DNA of 64,000 nucleotides from Ruminococcus sp. (GCA_017624895.1 JAGAMB010000039.1:1-64000), one strand, 5' to 3'; positions 33,731 through 41,983 are shown, counted from the stretch's first letter. The notes: generated by a model not told the origin, from the sequence alone. Program-made: numbers and translations.

Positions 33731-33848
33731 ATAGTGGTAAATACTATTGAACTATTTATCACTCGTTTTGTTGTCTCCTTTCTTTTGTTCTACACATTTA
33801 TGTCTTTTCTGTTTTATTTAGAAGCCCGATTTTCGGGCTTCTTTTTTT
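33731..33848 (+). ncRNA. candidate small RNA, about 118 nt
   Basis: The unit runs from a strong promoter to a perfect terminator (GAAGCCCGA/TCGGGCTTC, TTT loop, seven T; 33821-33848). An 80-codon frame that crosses it starts upstream of the promoter and has no ribosome site, so it is not its product. The 5' end can fold (TCAATAGT/ACTATTGA at 33728-33750). The middle is a single-stranded, C/U-rich stretch including CTCCTTTC (33775-33782), complementary to Shine-Dalgarno sequences. It resembles no RNA family I know. An alternative reading is a decayed short gene. Confidence 0.6.
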
Positions 33849-33892
33849 GTCTTTAGGTTTCAGACTTCAGCTGATAGCTTTTATGGCAGCTG

Positions 33893-33983
33893 ATACCAAT
33901 CCATAAAACAACAGTAGACAAATCTAATGGCATAAATACTGTCTGTCGTCATCTTTGTCTACTAACATTTTAGGGATTGGTAT
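33893..33983. repeat. family A miniature inverted-repeat element (91 bp)
   Basis: The left end (ATACCAATCCATAAAACAAC, then AGTAGACAAA) and the reverse complement of the right end (ATACCAATCCCTAAAATGTT, then AGTAGACAAA) match at about 26 of 30 positions. The 30-odd bp between the ends show no ORF. It is related to 18204-18245 and 21827-21866. Confidence 0.7.
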
Positions 33984-34077
33984 GAAATTTCAATACGAGA
34001 TTTCGGCGGATAACATCCGCCGCTACACAATTGGCTATATTGCGGACACCTTACGAAATATATCAGCACAAAAAGGA

Positions 34078-34100
34078 ACGGCAGAAATAAATTCCACCGT
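34078..34100 (-). terminator. terminator of the sigma/beta-propeller operon
   Basis: On the minus strand ACGGTGGAA pairs with TTCTGCCGT (two wobbles) over a 5-base loop, followed by TCCTTTTTG. The same sequence module occurs after metG at 21748. Confidence 0.7.
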
Positions 34101-34124
34101 CCACAATCATTACGCATTGCAATC

Positions 34125-35138
34125 TTATTCGCCTATAAACTCGCTAAGACCGAAAACAAGCGTATTCAGCATAAATTCAAATTCATCGGCATATTCGCCG
34201 TATTTATCCGTACCATAAAAATTATTTGCCGCAACATAGCCGTTATCATAGCCATAGAAATGCCAGTCGCCGTTAGCTCCGTATTTCTGTACCTCATAAC
34301 CATTTACGGTTATAGGGAACACATCATAAGCCTCTCGGACGGAAAACGAGCTGTGCCATGTTATATCAAGTCCTGTCGTTTCGCCCTTCGGTATAATGCG
34401 GAAGCCCCAGTCGGTGAAATCTCCGTCTGTAGGATATTCAATTTCCTTAACAGTCCAGTCATCAGGCAGAATTACTGAAAACGAGTCATTTACAGCAGGA
34501 TTATCACAACGGAAATGCTTGACCTCTCCTTCATATACAGCTTCATTTATTACTTCGGCGTCATACGCATGGTGAGCCTGTGCAGGGTAAGATTCCATAA
34601 TATATCCGTCATAGGTAACACGCACCTCATCACCTACATTCAGCTCGTCAAGCAGAGAAGTATCATCGAAGCTTATGGATATCAGGCTCATATCCTTTTC
34701 TTTTATAAAGATACCTCCGATTGATTTTCTGTAAATGATACCCTCCAGATAATATTCCTCACGCTCTGCTTCGGTGGAAGCTTCTTTATCTTCGGCACTC
34801 TCCCCCGAATTATCGGCAATCGGCTCATCGCTTTCGGAAGTATCATCAACAGCTGTTGTAACCGCCTCTGTTGTATTGCTCTCCGCTGTATCACTTTCAG
34901 TTGTACCAGCAGCTGTAACAGGCTTTGTGGTATCGGTACTTTCAGTTTCATCAGGAGCTGACGTTGTATCCGTAACAACAGGTCTTCTTTTAAGCATAGT
35001 TGAAGCCGGCTCTGTTTCAACTATGTGGTAAGCGTTCTCATTATGGTCAACCAGAACTCCCTCATCATTTCCGCAGGCAGTCACAAAAGCCGCAGCAGAC
35101 AAAATAATTGCGGAAACCGCACATATAGTTTTCTTCAT
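34125..35138 (-). CDS. lipoprotein of the sigma/beta-propeller operon
   Basis: The 337-residue protein has a lipoprotein signal ending in VTACG (Cys about 22). A Thr/Glu/Asp-rich low-complexity linker covers about 55-130, and the soluble part has two pieces. Residues about 135-205 look like a small beta barrel with LNVGDEVRVTYDG. Residues about 215-330 (FSVILPDDWTVKEIEYP, then FYGTDKYGEYADEFEFML) look like a PsbP/DUF-type alpha-beta fold. It starts 14 bp after the propeller gene. A shared role in surface sensing or envelope maintenance is inferred from the operon. Confidence 0.75.
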   Translation of the reverse strand: MKKTICAVSAIILSAAAFVTACGNDEGVLVDHNENAYHIVETEPASTMLKRRPVVTDTTSAPDETESTDTTKPVTAAGTTESDTAESNTTEAVTTAVDDTSESDEPIADNSGESAEDKEASTEAEREEYYLEGIIYRKSIGGIFIKEKDMSLISISFDDTSLLDELNVGDEVRVTYDGYIMESYPAQAHHAYDAEVINEAVYEGEVKHFRCDNPAVNDSFSVILPDDWTVKEIEYPTDGDFTDWGFRIIPKGETTGLDITWHSSFSVREAYDVFPITVNGYEVQKYGANGDWHFYGYDNGYVAANNFYGTDKYGEYADEFEFMLNTLVFGLSEFIGE

Positions 35139-35152
35139 AGTATCACCTGATT

Positions 35153-37615
35153 TTATTCAAAATAGAAGCTATCAACCTCGGTGAGAGTTTCAATATCAGC
35201 TGAAATAAAGCAATTCTTAGAAACGGCATACACATAATCACCGATATAAACGGCACGACTGCCGCCATAACCATTAATATCCCCCAGACTAAGCTCACCC
35301 TTAAAGATAAATCCGCCATTTTCATAAGAGAAGAACAGATATTTAGAATTTGCTTTAAAATGATACTCCGGACTATAGGTTTCTACAGTAACAGGCACAC
35401 CGATAAGATTTTTATTCGGAGCTATAAGAAGTGCTTTTCTCTCCCATAACGCTTCCGAATAGATATAATTCTCCCATTCGTCGTGAATGGGGTAAAGCCC
35501 TACTTCTTTAAGGTCATAGGGATCGGAATTATCAAACATAACAAGCTTTATTCCGTTTTCTACGCCGTTTTCGTCAGCATCCGCACCAAAGCCTAAAAGA
35601 AGTCCCTCATCCCATTTCTGCATATATGTGCTGTAACCTAAAATCTTAAATTCGTCCGTAATAAAGGGATTTTCAGGATCTGAAAGGTCAATGGCAAACA
35701 AGGGATCTGTCTGCTCATATGTTACAACATAACCCATATCTCCGCTGAAGCTTACAGATTTTATGCTTTCATCCTCGCCAAAGCCCTCAACGCTTCCCAC
35801 AATGTTCATATCCATATCAAGGACATACACGTTATTGTGGTTGATACGATAACTTTCGTAGGGTATGTCAAGGACGTCTTTGATAAAGCTGCCGTTGTCA
35901 ACCCATTTATCAACCGTCGTTGCAACACGGAGAAAGCCGTTATATTCGCTGAAAGAGAACTGATCCTTTGTACATCCTTCAACTGTGCCGCTTGCTTCGG
36001 GGACGATCTGTCCGCCGCCTATGGCAATTCGTGTAATATCCATGTTTTCCCAGCCGGTCGCCGTGTAGAGATTATCCTCAGAGGAATATATATCTCCGCC
36101 GTAGCCTGCAAGCGCCTTTGTATCACAAACCTCAAACGCTCCCGATATTGTCAGATCAATGCTTCCAATTACAGTATAGCTCATATAATCGCAATTGTCA
36201 AGTTCATCTTCAGGGAGAAGTATACTTTCACAAGGAATATACTCAGAGTTATCAATTCCGCACTTTGGAATGTAACCGTCAATATCATCACTATCCTCAA
36301 GATCAGTAAAGTAATCCGTTCTGTATCCTGTAATAAGATACATATAACCGTCAGGTGCTATGCGGACATCATTATATCCTCCGTCCTGTGTATATGTGCC
36401 GAGGTGCTGAGGTTCATTCTCTTTTGTATAGAAAGAAACAAATGTAGATGATTGACTGTCATAAAAATGATAATCTCCGTCATAATCCCAGCCAAACTCT
36501 GTATAGGTGTCGTGATAAGCTTCCACCGTTCCTACAACTGCAAGCATATCATTATAAATGTACATATCATTTACAAATATGTTTTTCTCCCATTCATCGC
36601 CCAGACCGCAGTCATACTCTATATCAAGAGTGTATGCGTCTGTAATTTCACCGTCGTCAACGGAGGCAACACGCATTGCGGCATAATTTCCGCTGTATTT
36701 TGACGCTTTTTCATAATTGTAATCATTGAACAGACAATAAATTCTCTCGCCGTCAGTTTTTACTATATCAGCTTCAAGAACGTTTTCCTCCTGACTGTAT
36801 GTGTCGGAATAATCGTCCTCATCTTCTGCTTCTGTAGCTTCTTCGGTAAGTTCTTCTGTAGTTTCTTCTGTCACTTCCTCAGTAGGTGCTTCTGTGGGTT
36901 CTGTAACAGTTTCCTCTGTGGGAACCTCTGTGCTTTCCTCCGTTACAGCTTCAGTAGCTTCCTCTGTTGCGGCTTCTGTTAGTTCTTCAACGGAAGGTAC
37001 TTCTGAAAATTCTGTTTCGGAGTCGCTTCTGTTATTATCGTCACTTCCCACAATAAAATTCTGCTCAGGCTCTGTTTCGCCGCCCATTCCGCCGCTTACA
37101 AAGCTTTCATTTGCAGATGAGGATACATCGCCCTTATATTCAACTCCTGCCTCAGGGACGGCAGATGCTGCACTATCTACTGCATTGTCAAAGATTATTC
37201 CGCCCTGCGTAAGGAATGTATCTTTGTTGTTCTTGTGTGCTTTTTCCACAAGCTTATAAACCTGCTCGTAAGACTCAGCACCTTTCATATATGGACCTTT
37301 TGCCTTATTCTTTTTTGAAGTTGATATTCCCGCAGTATTTTCTCTGCTTGCTTCATTTTCAGAGGAAAATTCAATATAGCTTCCTTCATTATTTTTATTG
37401 CGCTGAACAAGACCGGCTGTTCCAACAGTTGCGCCAACTATTACAGCACAGGCAGCGGCGGCGGCAGTTATACGCCCTGCCATTGATATACGGCTTGAAC
37501 GCTTCTTCGCAGGTGCTTTTTCATCAAGCATTTTTTTCATATTCTCAGGGGAAACCTCCTCAGGGATTTCCACATTCTCCAGAACTTCCTTTACCTTATC
37601 ATCGTTGTAATTCAT
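35153..37615 (-). CDS. membrane-anchored beta-propeller protein (PF09826), candidate anti-sigma factor
   Basis: The 820-residue protein has a cytoplasmic N-terminus of about 45 residues with EIPEEVSPENMKKMLDEK. One membrane helix (about 48-70) and a low-complexity Thr/Glu linker (about 205-270) follow. A large outer domain opens with the PF09826 hallmark EADIVKTDGERIYCL. PF09826 domains are secreted beta-propellers related to WD40. The gene lies 14 bp after an ECF sigma gene. The short cytoplasmic tail, single helix and outer domain are the standard architecture of a transmembrane anti-sigma factor. The anti-sigma role is inference; the propeller call is solid. Confidence 0.82.
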   Translation of the reverse strand: MNYNDDKVKEVLENVEIPEEVSPENMKKMLDEKAPAKKRSSRISMAGRITAAAAACAVIVGATVGTAGLVQRNKNNEGSYIEFSSENEASRENTAGISTSKKNKAKGPYMKGAESYEQVYKLVEKAHKNNKDTFLTQGGIIFDNAVDSAASAVPEAGVEYKGDVSSSANESFVSGGMGGETEPEQNFIVGSDDNNRSDSETEFSEVPSVEELTEAATEEATEAVTEESTEVPTEETVTEPTEAPTEEVTEETTEELTEEATEAEDEDDYSDTYSQEENVLEADIVKTDGERIYCLFNDYNYEKASKYSGNYAAMRVASVDDGEITDAYTLDIEYDCGLGDEWEKNIFVNDMYIYNDMLAVVGTVEAYHDTYTEFGWDYDGDYHFYDSQSSTFVSFYTKENEPQHLGTYTQDGGYNDVRIAPDGYMYLITGYRTDYFTDLEDSDDIDGYIPKCGIDNSEYIPCESILLPEDELDNCDYMSYTVIGSIDLTISGAFEVCDTKALAGYGGDIYSSEDNLYTATGWENMDITRIAIGGGQIVPEASGTVEGCTKDQFSFSEYNGFLRVATTVDKWVDNGSFIKDVLDIPYESYRINHNNVYVLDMDMNIVGSVEGFGEDESIKSVSFSGDMGYVVTYEQTDPLFAIDLSDPENPFITDEFKILGYSTYMQKWDEGLLLGFGADADENGVENGIKLVMFDNSDPYDLKEVGLYPIHDEWENYIYSEALWERKALLIAPNKNLIGVPVTVETYSPEYHFKANSKYLFFSYENGGFIFKGELSLGDINGYGGSRAVYIGDYVYAVSKNCFISADIETLTEVDSFYFE

Positions 37616-37629
37616 AAAATGACCTCCTG

Positions 37630-38136
37630 TCAGTTGTCAATTAACATACGTAACTTCTTTTTTGCCCTTGATATAAGCGCACGCACAGTATTGGCGTTTA
37701 TCCCACATATTTCCGATATCTCGCTGCTGGTGTAGCCCTCAATTACAGACATCGACAGCACAAGCCTCGACTGCGGTTCAAGAGTATCCATAGCGTGTTT
37801 CAGCTCTGATATTTCGCAGTTGAACTCAACCGCAGGTTCAATATCCTCTGTAAGCTCTACCGTATCCGCGAAATAATCGCGCTGTTTTCGTTTGATTTTT
37901 GCAGAGAGTATCCGCATTATCCACACACGGAACGCTTTTTCGTCGCGAAGATTACCGATTGTACAAAATGCATCAAGAACCGTATCGCTCACAACATCGC
38001 AGGCATCATGGGTGTTTCTCAGACTGTACAGGGCGATTTTGTACAGATCCTTATATATAAGTGCATAAAGCCGTGAAAAAGCTGCCGTATCGCCTTTTCT
38101 GGCAAGCCTCACTTCTTCATTAAAATCGTTGTTCAT
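37630..38136 (-). CDS. ECF-type RNA polymerase sigma factor
   Basis: The 168-residue protein has sigma region 2 (about 8-75: LYALIYKDLYKIALYSL, then FRVWIMRILSAKIKR) and region 4 (about 105-165: LVLSMSVIEGYTSSEISEICG, then NTVRALISRAKKKL). It redirects RNA polymerase to its own regulon. It is first in an operon with a membrane beta-propeller protein and a lipoprotein, so an outside signal probably controls it. The upstream gap is 700 bp. Confidence 0.92.
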   Translation of the reverse strand: MNNDFNEEVRLARKGDTAAFSRLYALIYKDLYKIALYSLRNTHDACDVVSDTVLDAFCTIGNLRDEKAFRVWIMRILSAKIKRKQRDYFADTVELTEDIEPAVEFNCEISELKHAMDTLEPQSRLVLSMSVIEGYTSSEISEICGINANTVRALISRAKKKLRMLIDN

Positions 38137-38199
38137 ATTTTCACATCCTTGTAAAAATTATTTATTTCATTTTCTCATGAGATTTTTCAGCGATATTTG

Positions 38200-38240
38200 C
38201 TGCTTCATAAATATAGTGTCAGATAACATCTGTTTTGTTG
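38200..38240 (-). promoter_or_regulatory. possible sigma-dependent autoregulatory promoter
   Basis: On the minus strand, about 70-95 bp before the sigma ATG, the stretch TGCAACAAAACAGATGTTAT is followed by CTGACAC. A GCAAC-type -35 followed by a GTC/GAC-containing -10 is typical of ECF promoters. The spacing of 14 bp is short, so this is a suggestion only. Confidence 0.25.
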
Positions 38241-38350
38241 CAGCAAATTTATAATTTATTAAATTTGTTCAAAAATAGCAGTCTGTTTTCATTGTATTTT
38301 GGGTATATTTTCCATATTCATGGTTTATACCATTTTTTCGCCTGAATGTT

Positions 38351-38379
38351 ATTATACACAAAAAGTTATTTCATTTCAA
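38351..38379 (-). promoter_or_regulatory. sigma-A type promoter of the ECF sigma operon
   Basis: On the minus strand TTGAAA (38374-38379) and TATAAT (38351-38356) have a 17-bp spacer, giving a leader of about 205 nt. Confidence 0.65.
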
Positions 38380-38411
38380 CCGTTTTTTATGAATTTCTTT
38401 TGAAATAGGTA

Positions 38412-38440
38412 TTGACTTTTTTTGTAAAAAGATGTATAAT
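38412..38440 (+). promoter_or_regulatory. promoter reading into the structured leader and CHAP gene
   Basis: TTGACT (38412-38417) and TATAAT (38435-38440) with a 17-bp spacer. No terminator is seen before the CHAP gene at 38864. Confidence 0.75.
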
Positions 38441-38480
38441 AATAAAAGTGTGTTTACAAAAAATAATTAAAAAAACTATA

Positions 38481-38644
38481 GGGGTTCTCTAAAAACCGGA
38501 ACACGAGCAGAATTCCGTATATGACATATATCATTTTCAAGGTGACAAACCGCAGTAATACTTGATGTATTGCAAGGTTTGGCAACACAGTAAATGATGT
38601 CTGTCATAGGAAGTCTGCCGTGAGGGAGGTTTTTAGAGGTTCCC
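38481..38644 (+). ncRNA. 164-nt near-continuous hairpin RNA or miniature element
   Basis: The outer stem pairs GGGGTTCTCTAAAAACC (38481-38497) with GGTTTTTAGAGGTTCCC (38628-38644). The middle stem pairs 38508-38536 with 38592-38617, including TATGACA/TGTCATA and ATCATTT/AAATGAT. The apical stems are CAAACC/GGTTTG (38546-38551 with 38576-38581) and ATAC/GTAT near 38558-38570. There is no ORF. It lies about 35 nt after a strong promoter. It could be a cis-regulatory leader, an independent RNA or a mobile palindromic element. Confidence 0.6.
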
Positions 38645-38668
38645 AATAATCATAATTCAGAATATTCA

Positions 38669-38839
38669 AGGCAATGCAGCACAGAGCTTGTGCGGCAGAT
38701 GCGAAGCCAAGTTTTTCGTCAGATTGTATACAAACTTGCAGGCATACTGTCATATGTCAAAAGTTTTTTGCAAAATAACAGAAAATATGAAAGCTGATTT
38801 CATACAAAGCCGTCAGGCGAGCTTTGTCCGGTGTTGCCT
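38669..38839. repeat. family B inverted-repeat element upstream of the CHAP gene
   Basis: AGGCAATGCAGCACAGAGCT (38669-38688) and the reverse complement of 38818-38839 (AGGCAACACCGGACAAAGCT) agree at about 16 of 22 positions including flanks. A close match to the right end, AGGCAACACCGCACAAGC, recurs at 60538-60555. The 171-bp interior has no ORF. Confidence 0.5.
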
Positions 38840-38863
38840 CAAAATGTTGAAAAGAGGTTGTTT

Positions 38864-40339
38864 ATGAAAAACATTGTTAAGATTGTATCAAACGTTTTAG
38901 TTTCTGCCGTTGTTGCAGTAACATCTGTTGCAAGTATGTTCAATAGACCTGAAATACCAGAGGCAACAGCGTATTCAAACACCCAAAGATTTGTTGATAC
39001 TGCAAGGTCATACAGCAATATAGGCCCTGCGCCAAATATTGTAACGAATTTCTGGGGCATTAACGGACCGTGGTGCGCTATGTATGTCTACTTTATTGCC
39101 GCACAATGCGGTCTGGCTGATACCCACATTCCCAAATACAGCTACTGCGATAATCAGTATGGTATATATGGATATAAGAATTATTACGAGGATTTAGGCA
39201 GATTTCAGTACAGCAAAGACGGATTTTTCCCCGAAGTCGGTGATCTTATAATTTTTGACACAGACGATATCAAGGATCAGAAGGGCGACCACATCGGAAT
39301 CGTTATCGAAACCAATAAGGCAACAGGTTTCATCAAAACACTTGAAGGAAACGGAAAAAACGGCGGTACATACGAGGGTAACTACCCATACTACGATTCC
39401 TCAATTCTGGGTTACTGCAAAACTCAGCTCGACGGTGCCTCATCAGGAGAAATAGCGCCGGCACCTCCGGTTTCATCTGAACCTGTCGCTCCCACACAAC
39501 CGTCTTTCAGCACATCACAAACAAAATGGGAGCTTACAAGCCCTGACGGAGGCTGGCTCAGAAGCGAACCAAACGGCACAAAGCTGGGAATTATTTCCAC
39601 AGGTACGATCCTTAACAGCGATCCCTCAAAAAATCAAAACGAATGGATTTATGTTAAATCCGCATTTACATTAACAGGAACCGTTTTCGACGGATATGTA
39701 CACTACACAAACTTAACCCCCTACAATAATCAATCAACGACAACAACAACAGCAGCTACCACAACAACAACTACGACCACATCAACAACAGCCACGACAA
39801 CAACAACAGCTGAAAGCTCAACAGCCACAACAACAGTAACCACTAAACCCTCATCGGAGGAAACAGCTCCACAGGAACCGCAATCCCCTGCAAATACACC
39901 CTCTCACTTCGTTTCAAGCCTTATTGGTGCAAACGCACGTACATCGGCTGATTTCGATGAAAATAATATCGCAAAAATCATTGACACAGACACATACCTT
40001 ATTGTAAATTATATCAAAAACGGATTTGCTAACTGCACTATCCCCGACACAGGTGAAACATACTTTATCCACACTTCTACTATTTCAGAGCTTCCTGTCA
40101 GCGACGATGATTATACTGAATGTGCAAGAACAAATTATTATGTAAGCTCCCCTATTGGCTGTAACTTCAGAAATAAGGCTGATTATTCAGGTGAGATTCT
40201 CTGCATACTCGACACCTGGCAGAATATTTCTGTATTAAGCTCCCCTAATGAGCTTGGTTTTGTCTATATCGAGTTCACATACAACGATGGCGTTGTTCAC
40301 AACGGCTACGTCCATATCGACCACATTACTGCATACTAA
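38864..40339 (+). CDS. secreted CHAP amidase/endopeptidase with SH3-like domains
   Basis: The 491-residue protein has a signal peptide (about 1-37). A CHAP domain (about 40-195) carries catalytic Cys 71 in GPWCAMYVYF and His 143 in GDHIGIV. One SH3b-like domain follows (about 215-290), then a Thr-rich linker (about 293-335) and two more SH3b-like units. CHAP enzymes cleave peptidoglycan cross-links or stem peptides. SH3b units bind the wall. An earlier in-frame start (38831) lies in the repeat element. The ATG at 38864 after AAAGAGGT is correct. Confidence 0.88.
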   Translation: MKNIVKIVSNVLVSAVVAVTSVASMFNRPEIPEATAYSNTQRFVDTARSYSNIGPAPNIVTNFWGINGPWCAMYVYFIAAQCGLADTHIPKYSYCDNQYGIYGYKNYYEDLGRFQYSKDGFFPEVGDLIIFDTDDIKDQKGDHIGIVIETNKATGFIKTLEGNGKNGGTYEGNYPYYDSSILGYCKTQLDGASSGEIAPAPPVSSEPVAPTQPSFSTSQTKWELTSPDGGWLRSEPNGTKLGIISTGTILNSDPSKNQNEWIYVKSAFTLTGTVFDGYVHYTNLTPYNNQSTTTTTAATTTTTTTTSTTATTTTTAESSTATTTVTTKPSSEETAPQEPQSPANTPSHFVSSLIGANARTSADFDENNIAKIIDTDTYLIVNYIKNGFANCTIPDTGETYFIHTSTISELPVSDDDYTECARTNYYVSSPIGCNFRNKADYSGEILCILDTWQNISVLSSPNELGFVYIEFTYNDGVVHNGYVHIDHITAY

Positions 40340-40542
40340 AGCAATTCCAATCAAAAACATGATATTGTGCTGTTTTTGACACAAAATCATTGTGCAAATA
40401 CAACACAATATCCGCCGAATTTACTACAAATTTCGTGACGCCTAATCGTATTTCAAAAAACGAGAAAGCGAGAGAAAACGAGAAAAACAAAGAGAATTAA
40501 AGAGAAAGTATGGTATAGATTGAAAAAAACTTAAAAAAACGG
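40340..40542. other. intergenic gap with purine-rich tract
   Basis: The gap between the CHAP gene and the rplM promoter has no gene. Positions 40459-40510 are almost purely purine on the plus strand, with GAGAAA-like words repeating at 10-12 bp. The terminator of the CHAP gene is not obvious. Confidence 0.6.
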
Positions 40543-40571
40543 TTGACTTTTTCTCGCGCATCGTGTATAAT
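40543..40571 (+). promoter_or_regulatory. promoter of rplM-rpsI
   Basis: TTGACT (40543-40548) and TATAAT (40566-40571) with a 17-bp spacer. Confidence 0.88.
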
Positions 40572-40577
40572 AATTAT

Positions 40578-40660
40578 TGTCGCTGTCAGAGATGCGATCA
40601 ATCGACATTTCTGACCAAAGGAGCTTAACTGCTCCTTGTTATCCCAAAAATATTCAGGAG
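40578..40660 (+). ncRNA. ribosomal protein L13 leader
   Basis: The 90-nt leader has a perfect AAGGAGC/GCTCCTT hairpin (40618-40637) and the TTCTGACCAAAGGAGC context found in L13 leaders of Firmicutes, directly upstream of rplM. It is presumed to bind L13 for feedback control. Assigned by eye. Confidence 0.6.
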
Positions 40661-40669
40661 GAAAAAAAT

Positions 40670-41098
40670 ATGTCTACTACAATGGCAAAGCCTGCAGAAG
40701 TTAGCAGAACATGGTATATCCTTGACGCTGCTGGACAGCCTCTCGGTAGAGTTGCTGCTAAGGCTGCTCATATTCTCAGAGGCAAGCACAAGCCCACATA
40801 CACTCCCCACGTTGACTGTGGAGATCACGTTATTGTTATCAACTGTGATAAGGCTATTCTCACAGGAAGAAAGCTTGAGCAGAAGAAGTATTACTGGCAC
40901 ACAGGCTGGATCGGCGGTCTTAAGTCCATTTCTTACAAGGATATGATGGCTAATCAGGCTGACAGAGCTATGACAATCGCTGTAAACGGTATGCTCCCCA
41001 ACAACTCTCTCGGAAGAACTCAGATCAAGCGTCTGAAGGCTTACAAGGGTGCAGAGCATAAGCACGAGGCTCAGAAGCCCGTTGCTTACACACTTTAA
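40670..41098 (+). CDS. rplM: 50S ribosomal protein L13
   Basis: The 142-residue protein has the conserved [15 protein letters not shown] start, GDHVIVIN and the [11 protein letters not shown] segment. It is an early-assembly 23S rRNA binder. The open frame extends upstream to 40577, but that part is the leader. The ATG at 40670 after AGGAGG gives the family N-terminus. It is co-transcribed with rpsI, 14 bp downstream. Confidence 0.97.
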   Translation: MSTTMAKPAEVSRTWYILDAAGQPLGRVAAKAAHILRGKHKPTYTPHVDCGDHVIVINCDKAILTGRKLEQKKYYWHTGWIGGLKSISYKDMMANQADRAMTIAVNGMLPNNSLGRTQIKRLKAYKGAEHKHEAQKPVAYTL

Positions 41099-41112
41099 GG
41101 AGGTGCTTTAAA

Positions 41113-41514
41113 ATGTACGAATCAAAGGTAAAATACTACTACGGAACTGGCAGAAGAAAGCACTCCGTTGCAAGAGTAAGAATTTATCCCGGTACTGGTA
41201 ACGTTACAATCAACGGCAGAGGCATTGATGATTACTTCGGTCTTGAAACTCTCAAGCTCATCGTTCGTCAGCCCCTCGCTCTTACAGACAATCTCGACAA
41301 GTTCGATATCGTTTGTACTGTTGCTGGCGGCGGTGTAACTGGTCAGGCTGGCGCTATCCGTCACGGCGTTTCCAGAGCTCTCCTCGAATTTAACGAAGAG
41401 CTTCGCCCCACTCTCAAGAAGGCTGGTTTCCTCACTCGTGATCCAAGAATGAAGGAAAGAAAGAAGTACGGTCTCAAGGCTGCTCGTCGCGCTCCTCAGT
41501 TCTCAAAGAGATAA
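41113..41514 (+). CDS. rpsI: 30S ribosomal protein S9
   Basis: The 133-residue protein begins [20 protein letters not shown] and ends in the conserved basic tail QFSKR that reaches the P-site tRNA. It follows rplM, the standard pairing. AGGAGG precedes the ATG. Confidence 0.98.
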   Translation: MYESKVKYYYGTGRRKHSVARVRIYPGTGNVTINGRGIDDYFGLETLKLIVRQPLALTDNLDKFDIVCTVAGGGVTGQAGAIRHGVSRALLEFNEELRPTLKKAGFLTRDPRMKERKKYGLKAARRAPQFSKR

Positions 41515-41608
41515 GTATCACCCCATTTATATGGCGTGTTTACGTATTTTCCAGAGGTTGCAAATTGCATTTGGACAACTTTTGGTCAACTAAATATTGC
41601 ATCAAGAG

Positions 41609-41635
41609 CCTCCCTGTTTTTTCAGGGAGGTTTTT
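41609..41635 (+). terminator. terminator of rplM-rpsI
   Basis: CCTCCCTG and CAGGGAGG pair over TTTTTT and five T follow. Confidence 0.9.
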
Positions 41636-41812
41636 CATCTTTATGCAGGTTTAAGTGCGATTAAATTTGCAGCTTTGTCTTTGCTTGACATTGGTGGTTC
41701 TATTGAGTGAAGCTTTGAATAATAATATCGGCTTATTAAGCACGCTTGAATTACTTTTTATGCAACCCATACGATTATATTCCTCCCCAACTAAACCTTA
41801 TAAAACACCGCA

Positions 41813-41983
41813 CTAAGCCTGCTTGAGGACTTGCACGAAATCTTCTTGCATATTATTAGCCATCTTACACAGAAATCCCTTGGCATAATGCAGTACACCT
41901 ACATTTTTCTTACTTGATAAACTCCTTTTTGACAAGGTATAATTGATGAAACAATAAATATCAGATTTTCCTTTAATAAATTT
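41813..41983 (-). pseudogene. possible gene remnant in a 545-bp gap
   Basis: A minus-strand frame of 56 codons reads to a TAG at 41813-41815, ending KMANNMQEDFVQVLKQA. It has no start codon or ribosome site at its upstream end, and a stop lies directly before it. It looks like the C-terminal tail of a decayed gene, family unknown. The rest of the gap (41636-41990) shows nothing else. Confidence 0.25.

Noticed and set aside
33614..33856. 80-residue hydrophobic ORF on the plus strand
   Set aside because: It begins upstream of a strong promoter, has no ribosome site and ends in a terminator hairpin; a small RNA explains the region better.
38481..38644. Retron msr-msd RNA
   Set aside because: The flanking inverted repeats recall retron a1/a2, but no reverse transcriptase gene is nearby.
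38831..38863. Earlier start of the CHAP protein
   Set aside because: It lies in a repeat end, lacks a ribosome site and would bury the signal peptide behind 11 residues.
39721..39850. ACA/ACG trinucleotide repeats as a CRISPR-like or microsatellite locus
   Set aside because: They encode the in-frame Thr linker of the CHAP protein and have no spacer structure.
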